34,347 nucleotides of DNA from an uncultured Lachnospiraceae bacterium (GTDB lineage Bacteria; Bacillota; Clostridia; Lachnospirales; Lachnospiraceae), in assembly GCA_947630805.1 (NCBI GenBank), contig CANRIV010000008.1:68458-102804 (forward strand), given 5' to 3'. The translations under genes were made by a program, and so were the position numbers. How positions within the stretch are numbered: the first letter of the stretch is position 1; each line of letters opens with the position of its first letter. Below are positions 26,114-33,744 of this stretch, one piece after another. The notes beneath the pieces were generated by a model. That model was given only the letters and a program-made list of their open reading frames with translations. It did no database searches and was not told the DNA's origin.

Positions 26114-27715
26114 ATGGCAGTAAAATACGTATTTGTGACAGGCGGTGTTGTTTCCGGTCTCGGAAAAGGCATTACAGCCGCTTCTCTCGGCAGACTTTTG
26201 AAAGCACGTGGATACAAAGTTACTATGCAGAAGTTTGACCCATATATTAATATCGATCCGGGCACGATGAATCCAATTCAGCACGGTGAAGTTTTTGTGA
26301 CAGATGACGGAGCAGAAACAGACCTTGACCTGGGACACTACGAAAGATTTATCGATGAGAGCCTGACGAAAAATTCCAATGTGACTACCGGTAAGGTTTA
26401 CTGGTCTGTTTTAGAAAAAGAAAGACGCGGAGATTTTGGCGGAGGCACTGTGCAGGTAATTCCACATATCACAAACGAAATCAAGAGTCGTTTTCACCGC
26501 AGTCTCAGCGAAGAAACGGAAATTGCCATTATCGAAGTGGGAGGCACCGTAGGAGACATAGAATCCCAGCCATACATAGAAGCAATCCGTCAGTTCCAGC
26601 ACGATGTTGGTCATGAAAATTGTATCCTGATTCATGTAGCACTGATGGTTTATCTGCCAGCTTCTGAAGAAATGAAAACCAAACCTATTCAGATGAGCGT
26701 AAAAGAACTGCAGAGACTGGGAATTCAGCCGGATGTTGTTGTCTGCCGTACCGAATATGAAATTGGTGACGGACTGAAAGATAAAATCAGTCTGTTCTGT
26801 AATGTTCCTTCCAGCCATGTTGTACAGAATCTGACAGTAGAAATGCTTTATGAAGCACCTCTTGCCATGGAAAAAGAGCATCTGGCAGAAATCGTCTGTG
26901 AAAGTCTTCATCTGGACTGCCCTGCGCCTGATTTGGAAGAATGGAAAATCATGGTAGATGCCGCAAAAAATCCTACCCAGGAAGTAACTGTGGCATTGGT
27001 TGGAAAATATATCGCACTGCATGACGCTTATATCAGTGTCGTAGAATCTTTAAAACACGCCGGATACAAAAACCGGACCAGCATAAATATTAAATGGGTA
27101 GATTCCGAGGAAGTAACAGACGAAAATGCGGCAGAAATATTCCATGATATCTCAGGGATTCTCGTTCCCGGAGGTTTTGGAAGCCGGGGCATTGACGGAA
27201 AAATTGCTGCGATTAAATATGCAAGAGAACATAAAATTCCTTATCTTGGGCTCTGCCTTGGCATGCAGTTGTCAATCGTTGAATTTGCGAGAAATGTCGT
27301 AGGCTATCGGGATGCTCACAGTATTGAATTAAATGCTGCCACCACACATCCTGTTATCAGCTTAATGCCTGATCAGGAAGGAATTACGGATATCGGCGGT
27401 ACACTAAGACTGGGCTCTTATCCTTGTGTTCTGGATAAAAGCAGTAAAGCCTATGAACTTTATGGGGAAACATTAATTCACGAGCGTCACCGCCATCGTT
27501 ATGAAGTAAACAACGATTATCGCAAAGACCTGACAGAAAACGGAATGAAACTCTCCGGAATTTCTCCGGACGGACGCATTGTAGAAATGATAGAAATTCC
27601 TTCCCATCCTTTCTTTGTTGCAACACAGGCACATCCGGAACTGAAGAGCCGTCCAAACAGACCTCATCCACTGTTCCTGGGCTTTGTACAGGCGGCAATT
27701 CAATATACAAAATAG
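26114..27715 (+). CDS. pyrG: CTP synthase
   Basis: Makes CTP from UTP, ATP and glutamine. 533 aa. The N-terminal synthase domain has the ATP loop [20 protein letters not shown] (8-27), [16 protein letters not shown] and [12 protein letters not shown]. The C-terminal class I glutaminase has [10 protein letters not shown], the nucleophile Cys381 in GLCLGMQ, and the His/Glu pair near the end (HPE in [11 protein letters not shown]). The usual nucleotide-site motif KTKPTQHSV reads KTKPIQMSV (188-196), and the preceding LVPY reads LMVY; other features are intact. TGGAGGAAGG precedes the ATG. A weak promoter (TGGAAA, 17 bp, TACACT at 26061) lies about 50 bp upstream. It is monocistronic and convergent with niaR. 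Confidence 0.97.
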   Translation: MAVKYVFVTGGVVSGLGKGITAASLGRLLKARGYKVTMQKFDPYINIDPGTMNPIQHGEVFVTDDGAETDLDLGHYERFIDESLTKNSNVTTGKVYWSVLEKERRGDFGGGTVQVIPHITNEIKSRFHRSLSEETEIAIIEVGGTVGDIESQPYIEAIRQFQHDVGHENCILIHVALMVYLPASEEMKTKPIQMSVKELQRLGIQPDVVVCRTEYEIGDGLKDKISLFCNVPSSHVVQNLTVEMLYEAPLAMEKEHLAEIVCESLHLDCPAPDLEEWKIMVDAAKNPTQEVTVALVGKYIALHDAYISVVESLKHAGYKNRTSINIKWVDSEEVTDENAAEIFHDISGILVPGGFGSRGIDGKIAAIKYAREHKIPYLGLCLGMQLSIVEFARNVVGYRDAHSIELNAATTHPVISLMPDQEGITDIGGTLRLGSYPCVLDKSSKAYELYGETLIHERHRHRYEVNNDYRKDLTENGMKLSGISPDGRIVEMIEIPSHPFFVATQAHPELKSRPNRPHPLFLGFVQAAIQYTK

Positions 27716-27740
27716 AAATTTTCAAATCATTTTCATAAAC

Positions 27741-27770
27741 AAAAAGGTGCAGAATTTTCTGCACCTTTTT
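27741..27770. terminator. Bidirectional terminator shared by pyrG and niaR
   Basis: AAAAAGGTGCAGA (27741-27753) pairs perfectly with TCTGCACCTTTTT (27758-27770) around a 4-nt loop. It gives a U-run on both strands. Its right edge overlaps the niaR stop codon (27769-27771) by 2 bp. Confidence 0.92.
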
Positions 27771-28326
27771 ATGATTCATTGTCTGTCTTGCTCCAGAAAT
27801 CTACCGGCTCATAATCTCTAAGCGCCACCAGATATCCCTGTTTTTCCAGTTCTTTTTGTATCTCATCCAGAGTTTCTTTGGAATCCGCACTGACCGTATG
27901 ATAATGATACTGTGAAGTAATCTGTTCCAGCGGTACAGAAACACCCCCGTTGATACTGTCTACATATTTTTTTGCATCTCTTCTGGAGCGGATATTCATT
28001 TCCACTCTTACCACTCCATAAATTTTATGATAAACAAAGACGTCTTCTATTTTTCCACCACAATCCACAATCAGATTTAATTCATCCAGCATTTTATCTG
28101 CACTGTGTTTCACTTTAAATACTCTTTGAATATTTCCTTTATCCTGCAGTATATATCCTTTGTGGGTCGATAAAATATTATGATTTCCTGCACGAAGCAA
28201 AGCGATGTCCTGCACGATTACCTGACGGCTTACATGAAATTTTTCTGCAAGCTTTGTACCGGATACCGGCATATCGCTTTCCTGCAGTATCTTTAACATA
28301 TTTTCCCTTCTCTTTTCACCCTTCAT
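27769..28326 (-). CDS. niaR: NAD-biosynthesis repressor NiaR (YrxA)
   Basis: NiaR represses NAD synthesis and niacin uptake genes, with nicotinic acid as co-repressor. The start is likely the ATG at 28326, with GGAGA 7 nt upstream; an ATG 12 nt earlier lacks a good site. It is then 185 aa. An N-terminal winged helix (VSGTKLAEKFHVSRQVIVQD) is followed by the 3H domain, named for conserved His residues; candidates are in FVYHKIYGVVRVEMN and SQYHYHTVSA. It is the third gene after nadB and nadC, 56-68 bp downstream of nadC. That makes it autoregulatory if the palindrome upstream of nadB is its operator. The stop codon overlaps the shared terminator. Confidence 0.92.
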   Translation of the reverse strand: MKGEKRRENMLKILQESDMPVSGTKLAEKFHVSRQVIVQDIALLRAGNHNILSTHKGYILQDKGNIQRVFKVKHSADKMLDELNLIVDCGGKIEDVFVYHKIYGVVRVEMNIRSRRDAKKYVDSINGGVSVPLEQITSQYHYHTVSADSKETLDEIQKELEKQGYLVALRDYEPVDFWSKTDNES

Positions 28327-28394
28327 TTTTATCTCCATTCTTCCACTTTTGTGGTGTCGACAATGACTGGCACCTCTCTTTACACTGTATTAGA

Positions 28395-29249
28395 CTAAAT
28401 GCGATGCAGATTTTTCAGCGAAATATCCATGATTGGCGCGGAATGTGTTAAAGCACCACTGGAAATATAATCCACTCCCAAATCAACTAATTGGGATATA
28501 TTCTCCCTTGTCACATTTCCCGATATTTCTATCTCTGCCTTCCGGTCAATTAACTGTACCGCCTCTTTCATCGTGTCATAATCCATATTATCCAGCATAA
28601 TAATATCAACTCCGGCCTGTACCGCTTCTTTTACCATAGAAAGATTTTCTACCTCTACTTCAATCTTTCTCACAAACGGAGCATATTCTTTCGCCATCTC
28701 AACTGCCCGTGCAACGCTTCCTGCCGCTCCAATGTGATTATCTTTGAGAAGTACGCCATCCGTCAGATTATATCTGTGATTATTTCCTCCACCGACTCTC
28801 ACGGCATACTTTTCAAAAATTCTGTTGTTCGGCGTCGTTTTTCTGGTATCCAGAAGTTTTACGCCGCTTCCCTCCAAGAGTTCGGCAATGGAGCGGGTAT
28901 AACTTGCAATTCCACTCATCCTCTGCAGATAATTAAGTCCTGTTCTCTCTCCTACCAAAAGCACTCTGATATCACCGGTTACTGTTCCCAGCTTCTGTCC
29001 GTTTTTTACCTGGTCGCCGTCGCTCACATAAAACGCTACCTTTGTCTTTTCATCCAATAATTCAAACGCTCTTGCAAATACCTGAAGACCGCAGATAACA
29101 CCATCTTGTTTACAGATTAAATCTACCTGCCCCGTTACATTTTCAGACATAACAGAATTGGTCGTCACGTCTTCGCTGGTAATATCCTCTTTTAATGCAC
29201 TCATAATAAACGGATCGACCGTCAATTTTAATGTAATTGGATCAAACAT
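28395..29249 (-). CDS. nadC: Nicotinate-nucleotide pyrophosphorylase (carboxylating)
   Basis: Converts quinolinate and PRPP to nicotinate mononucleotide with loss of CO2, the last step of the de novo route. 284 aa. The N-terminal domain contains EDITSEDVTTNSV. The active-site block includes GERTGLNYLQRMSGIASYTR, then DTRKTTPN, VRVGGGNNHRYNL and DGVLLKDNHI. The TIM-like C-terminal part has IEVEVENLSMVKEAVQAG, IIMLDNMDYDTM and SGNVTRENI. The ATG follows AGGAGGAAAT, which overlaps the nadB stop codon, so translation is probably coupled to nadB. Confidence 0.97.
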   Translation of the reverse strand: MFDPITLKLTVDPFIMSALKEDITSEDVTTNSVMSENVTGQVDLICKQDGVICGLQVFARAFELLDEKTKVAFYVSDGDQVKNGQKLGTVTGDIRVLLVGERTGLNYLQRMSGIASYTRSIAELLEGSGVKLLDTRKTTPNNRIFEKYAVRVGGGNNHRYNLTDGVLLKDNHIGAAGSVARAVEMAKEYAPFVRKIEVEVENLSMVKEAVQAGVDIIMLDNMDYDTMKEAVQLIDRKAEIEISGNVTRENISQLVDLGVDYISSGALTHSAPIMDISLKNLHRI

Positions 29250-29259
29250 ATTTCCTCCT

Positions 29260-30528
29260 CTACTGATTTATCCTGTCGCAAATCAATTTTTTGTTTTCTT
29301 CATTCCATGCTTTTTCATCCTCATATGGAGAAAAATCAACATCTTTTTCAATACATTCCGTCGTTGTAAACTGCTGCGCCATCTCTTTTGCCGCACGCTT
29401 TGCAAATACGAGACTCTCCAGCAAAGAGTTGCTGGCAAGCCGGTTTTTCCCATGTACTCCATTGCATGCGGTCTCTCCAATAGCATAAAGCTGTTCCATC
29501 GTTGTCTTACTCTGCAGATTTACCTGGATTCCGCCCATAAAATAATGCTGTGCCGGCACTACCGGTATCATTTCTTTTGGAACATTATAACCATGTTCTC
29601 TACAGTGTTTTACAATATTTGGAAAATGAGCTTCCAGATGCTCTTTGCGGATTGGCCTCATGGAAAGCCATACATGCTTTTCATTGTCCTTTTTCATCTG
29701 CCGTTTTATATTTCTTGTAAGAATATCTCTTGGGAGCAACTCATCTGTAAATCTTTGACGGTCTTTATTGTACAACAACGCTCCTTCTCCCCTGACAGAC
29801 TCTGATATCAGAAAACTTCTGTCCTCCTCTTTCTCCGAATAAAACGTAGTCGGATGTATCTGCACATAATCAACATTCTGCACTGCCACATTATGACGGA
29901 TTGCCGCCGCCACACCGTCTCCTGTCAAATGTCTGTAATTTGTCGAATAACGGTAAATACCGCCAATTCCCCCACACGCCAGGACAGTATTATTGGCAAA
30001 AATGGTATCCAGACTTCCATCATCTTTCCGCACTACAATACCAAGACACCGGTTGTTTTCACAGACTAAATCAACCATTGTCCAGTATTCTTTTATGGTA
30101 ATATGATTTCTTTTTTTGCATTGTTCATAGAGATGACTGGTAATTTCTTTTCCTGTAATATCTTTATGATACAAGATACGGCTTCTGGAATGGGCACCCT
30201 CTTTTGTAAACATCAGATTTCCCTTCTCATCCCGCTGAAAATCTACGCCGTAACCAATCAGATCTTTTACGACGTCCGGGGAAGACTGAATCATCGTCTC
30301 CACTGCTGCAGTATTATTTTCAAAATGTCCGGCCCGCATCGTATCATAGAAATAGCTGTCAAAATCTTCTTCATCTCTTAACATGCACATTCCTCCCTGC
30401 GCCAGATAAGAATCGCTATGTTCTACAATGTCCTTTGTTATGATTAAAATGTCTCTCTCTTCAGGAAGATTCAGAGCACAATACAAACCTGCGCATCCGC
30501 TTCCTACAATTAAAATATCTGTTTTCAT
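29260..30528 (-). CDS. nadB: L-aspartate oxidase
   Basis: Oxidises aspartate to iminoaspartate, the first de novo NAD step. 422 aa, shorter than the about 540 aa E. coli enzyme because the C-terminal helical domain is reduced, as in related Clostridia. The FAD-binding fold is at the N-terminus (ILIVGSGCAGLYCAL, 5-19) and DSYLAQGGMC lies near 38-47. The catalytic domain has VQIHPTTFY, SVRGEGALLYN, PAQHYFMGGIQV and ETACNGVHGKNRLASNSLLE. No Shine-Dalgarno site precedes the ATG, and the -10 box ends only 8 bp upstream, so the mRNA is probably leaderless. It is the first gene of nadB-nadC-niaR. NadA, which makes quinolinate from the NadB product, is not in the window. Confidence 0.95.
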   Translation of the reverse strand: MKTDILIVGSGCAGLYCALNLPEERDILIITKDIVEHSDSYLAQGGMCMLRDEEDFDSYFYDTMRAGHFENNTAAVETMIQSSPDVVKDLIGYGVDFQRDEKGNLMFTKEGAHSRSRILYHKDITGKEITSHLYEQCKKRNHITIKEYWTMVDLVCENNRCLGIVVRKDDGSLDTIFANNTVLACGGIGGIYRYSTNYRHLTGDGVAAAIRHNVAVQNVDYVQIHPTTFYSEKEEDRSFLISESVRGEGALLYNKDRQRFTDELLPRDILTRNIKRQMKKDNEKHVWLSMRPIRKEHLEAHFPNIVKHCREHGYNVPKEMIPVVPAQHYFMGGIQVNLQSKTTMEQLYAIGETACNGVHGKNRLASNSLLESLVFAKRAAKEMAQQFTTTECIEKDVDFSPYEDEKAWNEENKKLICDRINQ

Positions 30529-30536
30529 AATATGAG

Positions 30537-30565
30537 ATTATAACATATGACCTTACAACTGACAA
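30537..30565 (-). promoter_or_regulatory. Predicted promoter of nadB-nadC-niaR
   Basis: On the minus strand, -35 TTGTCA (30560-30565) and a perfect -10 TATAAT (30537-30542) are 17 bp apart. The -10 box ends 8 bp before the nadB ATG. The -35 box lies inside the palindrome at 30553-30576. Confidence 0.82.
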
Positions 30566-30576
30566 GACAGTTGTAA
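30553..30576. promoter_or_regulatory. Perfect palindrome over the nadB -35 box, candidate NiaR operator
   Basis: TTACAACTG (30553-30561), 6 bp, CAGTTGTAA (30568-30576): a perfect 9-bp inverted repeat. It overlaps the -35 hexamer, so a bound protein would block RNA polymerase. NiaR is encoded in the same operon and is the obvious candidate; that link is inferred from position. Confidence 0.8.
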
Positions 30577-30625
30577 ATACAAATTTATTTTTTGAAATTT
30601 CAATTTTTTCAAAAAGACTTCTTTC

Positions 30626-30688
30626 AAAAACAAAAAACGGCGTCTGGAAATGAATTCACTCTCTGGAGAATTCTATATCTCAGACGCC
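30626..30688 (-). terminator. Terminator of pepD
   Basis: GGCGTCTG (30639-30646) pairs with CAGACGCC (30681-30688), with an inner GAATTC/GAATTC stem. On the minus strand it is followed by GTTTTTTGTTTTTG. It lies 32 bp beyond the pepD stop and directly upstream of the nadB promoter region. Confidence 0.85.
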
Positions 30689-30719
30689 TGTTTTATCTTT
30701 CATTATTTTGTTTCAAAAA

Positions 30720-32168
30720 TTAGTGTAACATTTCTAAAATTTTTATTAACAGTTCCCACGTTCTCTGCGTAGAAGAAATACTGAGTTTTTCATCTGTCGT
30801 GTGGACACCTTTCATCGTAGGTCCCATGGAAATGGCATCCAATCCCTCTATCTTCTCCGCAAACATTCCGCACTCTAATCCTGCATGAATTCCTTCCACC
30901 ACAGGCTCTTCTCCGTAAAGTGTTTTATATGCCTCTACTGCAGTATCTCTCAATCTGGAATCTGCCCTGTATTCCCAGCCCGGATAAACACCGGAACATT
31001 CTACTGTTCCGCCAAAAATTTCTGTGAGCGAGCGAAGCTTTTCAATCAGATAATTTCTTTCACTTTCTTTTGAACTCCGCACTGCGTAAGATAATTTCAC
31101 TTTATTAAAATCTGTTCTCAAAATTCCCAGATTCAATGAAGTCTGTACCATTCCCTCCATCTCCGGATTCATTCTTTGGATTCCGTTCGGCATATTAACA
31201 AGACAGATAATTGTTGCCAATGTCGCAGGGCCTGTGAAAGCATCTACAAGGTTTTCATCCATCTCATTTATGCTAATTTCTGCATCCGGATCGGTTGCCC
31301 GATACTCTTCTTTAATTTCTGCAAAGGTATTCTGAATAATTTCTTTCGTTTTCTCTGCTGTTTCCGGAAGCACTGCTATCGCCGCCTTACTGTTATTTGC
31401 AATAGCATTATCTTTTTCTCCTCCATTTACTGCCATAATACGCATTCCGACATTTTGAAATACATTCAAAAGAATTCGTCCCATTTCACAGTTGGCATTG
31501 GCGCGTCCTTTATCAATTTCCACACCGGAATGTCCTCCGGAAAATCCATCCAGTTTTATTTCAATAACTTTTGCATTTACCGGCTCTGTTTTAACAGGTA
31601 ACGTACATTCTGCCGTAGCTCCGCCTGCACAGCTTACAGTAAAAATTCCTTCATCTTCGGAGTCTATATTAATAAATAATTTTCCCTTCAAATCAGATAC
31701 ATCCAAAAATTCAGCGCCAATCATCCCGATTTCCTCATCGACTGTAAAAAGTGCTTCCAATGGAGGATGTGCGACCTCTGTGCTATCCAGAATCGCCAGC
31801 GTATAGGCTACAGCAATACCGTTATCCCCTCCAAGAGAAGTATTCTTGGCGCTAATCCAGTCTCCATCAATTTCCAAATCCAGAGGATCCTTTTCCATAT
31901 CTTTATCGCTGTCAGTTGTTTTTACTGCCACCATATCAATGTGCCCCTGTAAAATAACTGTCTCTGAATTTTCATATCCTGCAGTACCATCTTTCCATAT
32001 GATGACATTATATTTTTCATCCTGTCTATACCTCAATCCCCTCTGAGTGGCAAACTGTACAAGATAATCACTGATTTGCTTTACATTGCCAGAGCCATGG
32101 GGAATCTTTGTCAGTTCCTCAAAATATTTAAACACATTATCTGGCTGTAAATTTTCTAATACTCCCAT
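30720..32168 (-). CDS. pepD: Aminoacyl-histidine dipeptidase PepD (M20C)
   Basis: A cytoplasmic zinc dipeptidase with broad specificity, including Xaa-His dipeptides such as carnosine. 482 aa, the normal family length. Metal-site motifs are GHIDMV (His76, Asp78), GGDNGIAVAY (Asp115) and TVDEEIGMIGA (Glu145/146, the catalytic and ligand pair). The dimerisation/lid region has SGGHSGVEIDKGRANA. HAGLECG and GVHTTDE near the C-terminus complete the site. AAAGGAGG lies 7 nt before the ATG. It is monocistronic with its own terminator; the promoter is not clear in the AT-rich upstream region. Confidence 0.95.
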   Translation of the reverse strand: MGVLENLQPDNVFKYFEELTKIPHGSGNVKQISDYLVQFATQRGLRYRQDEKYNVIIWKDGTAGYENSETVILQGHIDMVAVKTTDSDKDMEKDPLDLEIDGDWISAKNTSLGGDNGIAVAYTLAILDSTEVAHPPLEALFTVDEEIGMIGAEFLDVSDLKGKLFINIDSEDEGIFTVSCAGGATAECTLPVKTEPVNAKVIEIKLDGFSGGHSGVEIDKGRANANCEMGRILLNVFQNVGMRIMAVNGGEKDNAIANNSKAAIAVLPETAEKTKEIIQNTFAEIKEEYRATDPDAEISINEMDENLVDAFTGPATLATIICLVNMPNGIQRMNPEMEGMVQTSLNLGILRTDFNKVKLSYAVRSSKESERNYLIEKLRSLTEIFGGTVECSGVYPGWEYRADSRLRDTAVEAYKTLYGEEPVVEGIHAGLECGMFAEKIEGLDAISMGPTMKGVHTTDEKLSISSTQRTWELLIKILEMLH

Positions 32169-32511
32169 TTTATTCCTCCTTTTCTTTTTATATAAAAAAT
32201 CGATACTTTATATTTTTTCACGAATACCCTTTTCTTCTGATTTTTCGCATAAGAAAAATGCTTGCACAGGCAAATAATGCTGTTGTTGTAAGCATAAATA
32301 TAACCCAAACTTTTATTTATATGTATTTTATTAAAATAAGTATATCACTTCTCCGCTCGTTTTTTCAATTTGAAATTAGTATTTTTAGTTCTTAGCAAAC
32401 TTTCCGGCAGCAGATTGCGTTTTGTAATCTTATTCCTTTTTATCAAAATCGCCAGACTTATCAATCAATATACTAAGTCTTCATATCTATCTTCCTACTT
32501 CAAATTTTACA
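32169..32511. other. AT-rich intergenic stretch with degenerate coding remnants
   Basis: About 340 bp between pepD and a terminator, without a supported gene. A small hairpin is visible at 32240-32259 (ATTTTTC/GAAAAAT). A short minus-strand frame ending near 32215 encodes one hydrophobic segment followed by MRKIRRKGYS, which resembles the membrane-and-basic tail of a sortase substrate; it has no gene body attached. No promoter for pepD could be chosen with confidence. Confidence 0.4.
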
Positions 32512-32542
32512 CAAAAAAATGGCGGGTACATGCCCCGCCATT
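32512..32542 (-). terminator. GC-rich terminator downstream of the LRR protein gene
   Basis: AATGGCGGG (32518-32526) pairs perfectly with CCCGCCATT (32534-32542); on the minus strand TTTTTTTG follows. It lies about 255 bp past the stop codon of the LRR gene, so it may end a separate small RNA. Confidence 0.88.
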
Positions 32543-32600
32543 AATGAGGAAATCCCCATCTGCTGATAGCCTTTGGTCTCTTGACTAATCCAAACTATAA
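32512..32600 (-). ncRNA. Possible small RNA ending at the GC-rich terminator
   Basis: The minus strand has a TATAGT box at 32594-32599, with no good -35, then about 75 nt of higher-GC sequence (containing GATTAGTCAAGAGACC and GATGGGGATTTCCTC) before the terminator. The surrounding DNA is very AT-rich and has no reading frame of note. This could be an independent small RNA or a long 3' UTR of the LRR gene. I do not recognise a known RNA family. Confidence 0.3.
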
Positions 32601-32796
32601 CATATTCCGTTTTATTCTATGCCTATACTATCTGTTTATACATTATTTTCAAGATGAAACACAACCATAAAACATATCCCTCATTCATATCACTGACATA
32701 AGTGAAATCCGCACTGTTTACTATATTTGTAATAGATATATTGTAAATCCACTTTATTATACATTCTATTATTAAATATTTTTTATGCGTTTGTCC

Positions 32797-33732
32797 TTAT
32801 TCATTTCTGTAGTAGCCTATAACATTTACACTGTCATCACAATGCAAGGTTTCTAATTTGGTATTCTGGCTTACATCCAATTCTGTCAGGCTGTTCCATC
32901 TGCAATCCAAGTATGTTAATTCCGGATTATGGCTGACATCCAATTCTGTCAGGTTGTTAGTATCACAAAGCAACCATGTTAATTCTGTATTCCGGCTTAC
33001 ATCCAATTCTGTCAGGCTGTTTCCATTACAGGACAAGTCTGTTAATTCCGGATTCTGACTTACATCCAATTCTGTCAAACTGTTACCAGAGCAATTCAAG
33101 AATCTTAATTTTTCCAGTCCTGCAAAGGAAATTTTGTTCTTTAGGCCTGTCTTACCCCATTGTATACATATCAATCGTTCTTCTCCGCTTTCATCCGTTT
33201 CTTCTGATTTCCATATGTACTGGGAGGAATTGGAATTCAAATCTGTGTCGACATCTGCGCCAAGGGCTTTTTGTTCATTGATGATTTTTGTGATTACCTG
33301 CACATCCTCTTTATTTTTTCCCTCCGTTCCTTCAATCGGTATTGTTGGCTTTCCCGTCGGATTTGTTGTCGGCTCCGTTGGCTTTGTTGTAGTCTGCTGT
33401 GTTTTTTTCTTAACCAGCTTTTTCTTTACCGTAATCTTACACTTATATTTTTTATTTCCGACTTTTGCGGTAATCGTAGCTTTCCCTGCTTTTTTGCCTT
33501 TTACCTTTCCCTTTTTCGTAACGGTTGCAACTTTCTTATTAGAAGTGCTCCATTTTACTTTCTTTTTTGTGTTCTTTACTTTCAAAGTAACTGTTTTGCC
33601 AACATAAATTGTTGCTTTGGTCTTGTTCAGTTTTACTTTCTTTGATGCCGCACTGACACCGGTTGCCGGCAGTAGTGATAATGATAATACCAGTGCTAAC
33701 ACTACTGCAAAAATTTTCTTGACTTGTTTCAT
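32797..33732 (-). CDS. Secreted protein with Ig-like (BIG2-type) and leucine-rich repeat domains
   Basis: 311 aa. A signal peptide (MKQVKKIFAVVLALVLSLSL, cut near VSA at 27) precedes a very Lys-rich Ig-like domain (about 32-103). That domain resembles BIG2 folds (TIYVGKTVTLKVKN, KVKWSTSNKKVATVTKKGK, KAGKATITAKVG). A Thr/Pro linker (about 111-135) follows. After a 60-residue spacer come about five 21-residue leucine-rich repeats (206-300) with the unit NSLTELDVSQNPELTDLSC. No wall anchor is seen. AGAAGGAGAGG precedes the ATG and overlaps the stop of the upstream surface-protein gene, 12 bp away, so the two are an operon. It is probably an adhesion or glycan/protein-binding surface factor; the partner is unknown. 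Confidence 0.88.
   Translation of the reverse strand: MKQVKKIFAVVLALVLSLSLLPATGVSAASKKVKLNKTKATIYVGKTVTLKVKNTKKKVKWSTSNKKVATVTKKGKVKGKKAGKATITAKVGNKKYKCKITVKKKLVKKKTQQTTTKPTEPTTNPTGKPTIPIEGTEGKNKEDVQVITKIINEQKALGADVDTDLNSNSSQYIWKSEETDESGEERLICIQWGKTGLKNKISFAGLEKLRFLNCSGNSLTELDVSQNPELTDLSCNGNSLTELDVSRNTELTWLLCDTNNLTELDVSHNPELTYLDCRWNSLTELDVSQNTKLETLHCDDSVNVIGYYRNE
32873..33110 (-). repeat. 63-bp tandem repeats encoding leucine-rich repeats
   Basis: The plus-strand string ACATCCAATTCTGTCA recurs at 32873, 32936, 32999 and 33062, exactly 63 bp apart, matching the 21-residue LRR unit. Identity is high at the LTELDVS part and lower elsewhere, so recombination between copies could change repeat number. 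Confidence 0.92.
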
Positions 33733-33744
33733 AAACCTCTCCTT

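Noticed and set aside
28350-28394. Imperfect dyad between nadC and niaR as a second operator
   Set aside because: Arms contain mismatches and do not match the palindrome upstream of nadB; no promoter could be fitted.
32370-32588. Plus-strand 72-codon frame between pepD and the LRR gene
   Set aside because: No ribosome site, crosses the GC-rich terminator and has no recognisable protein features.
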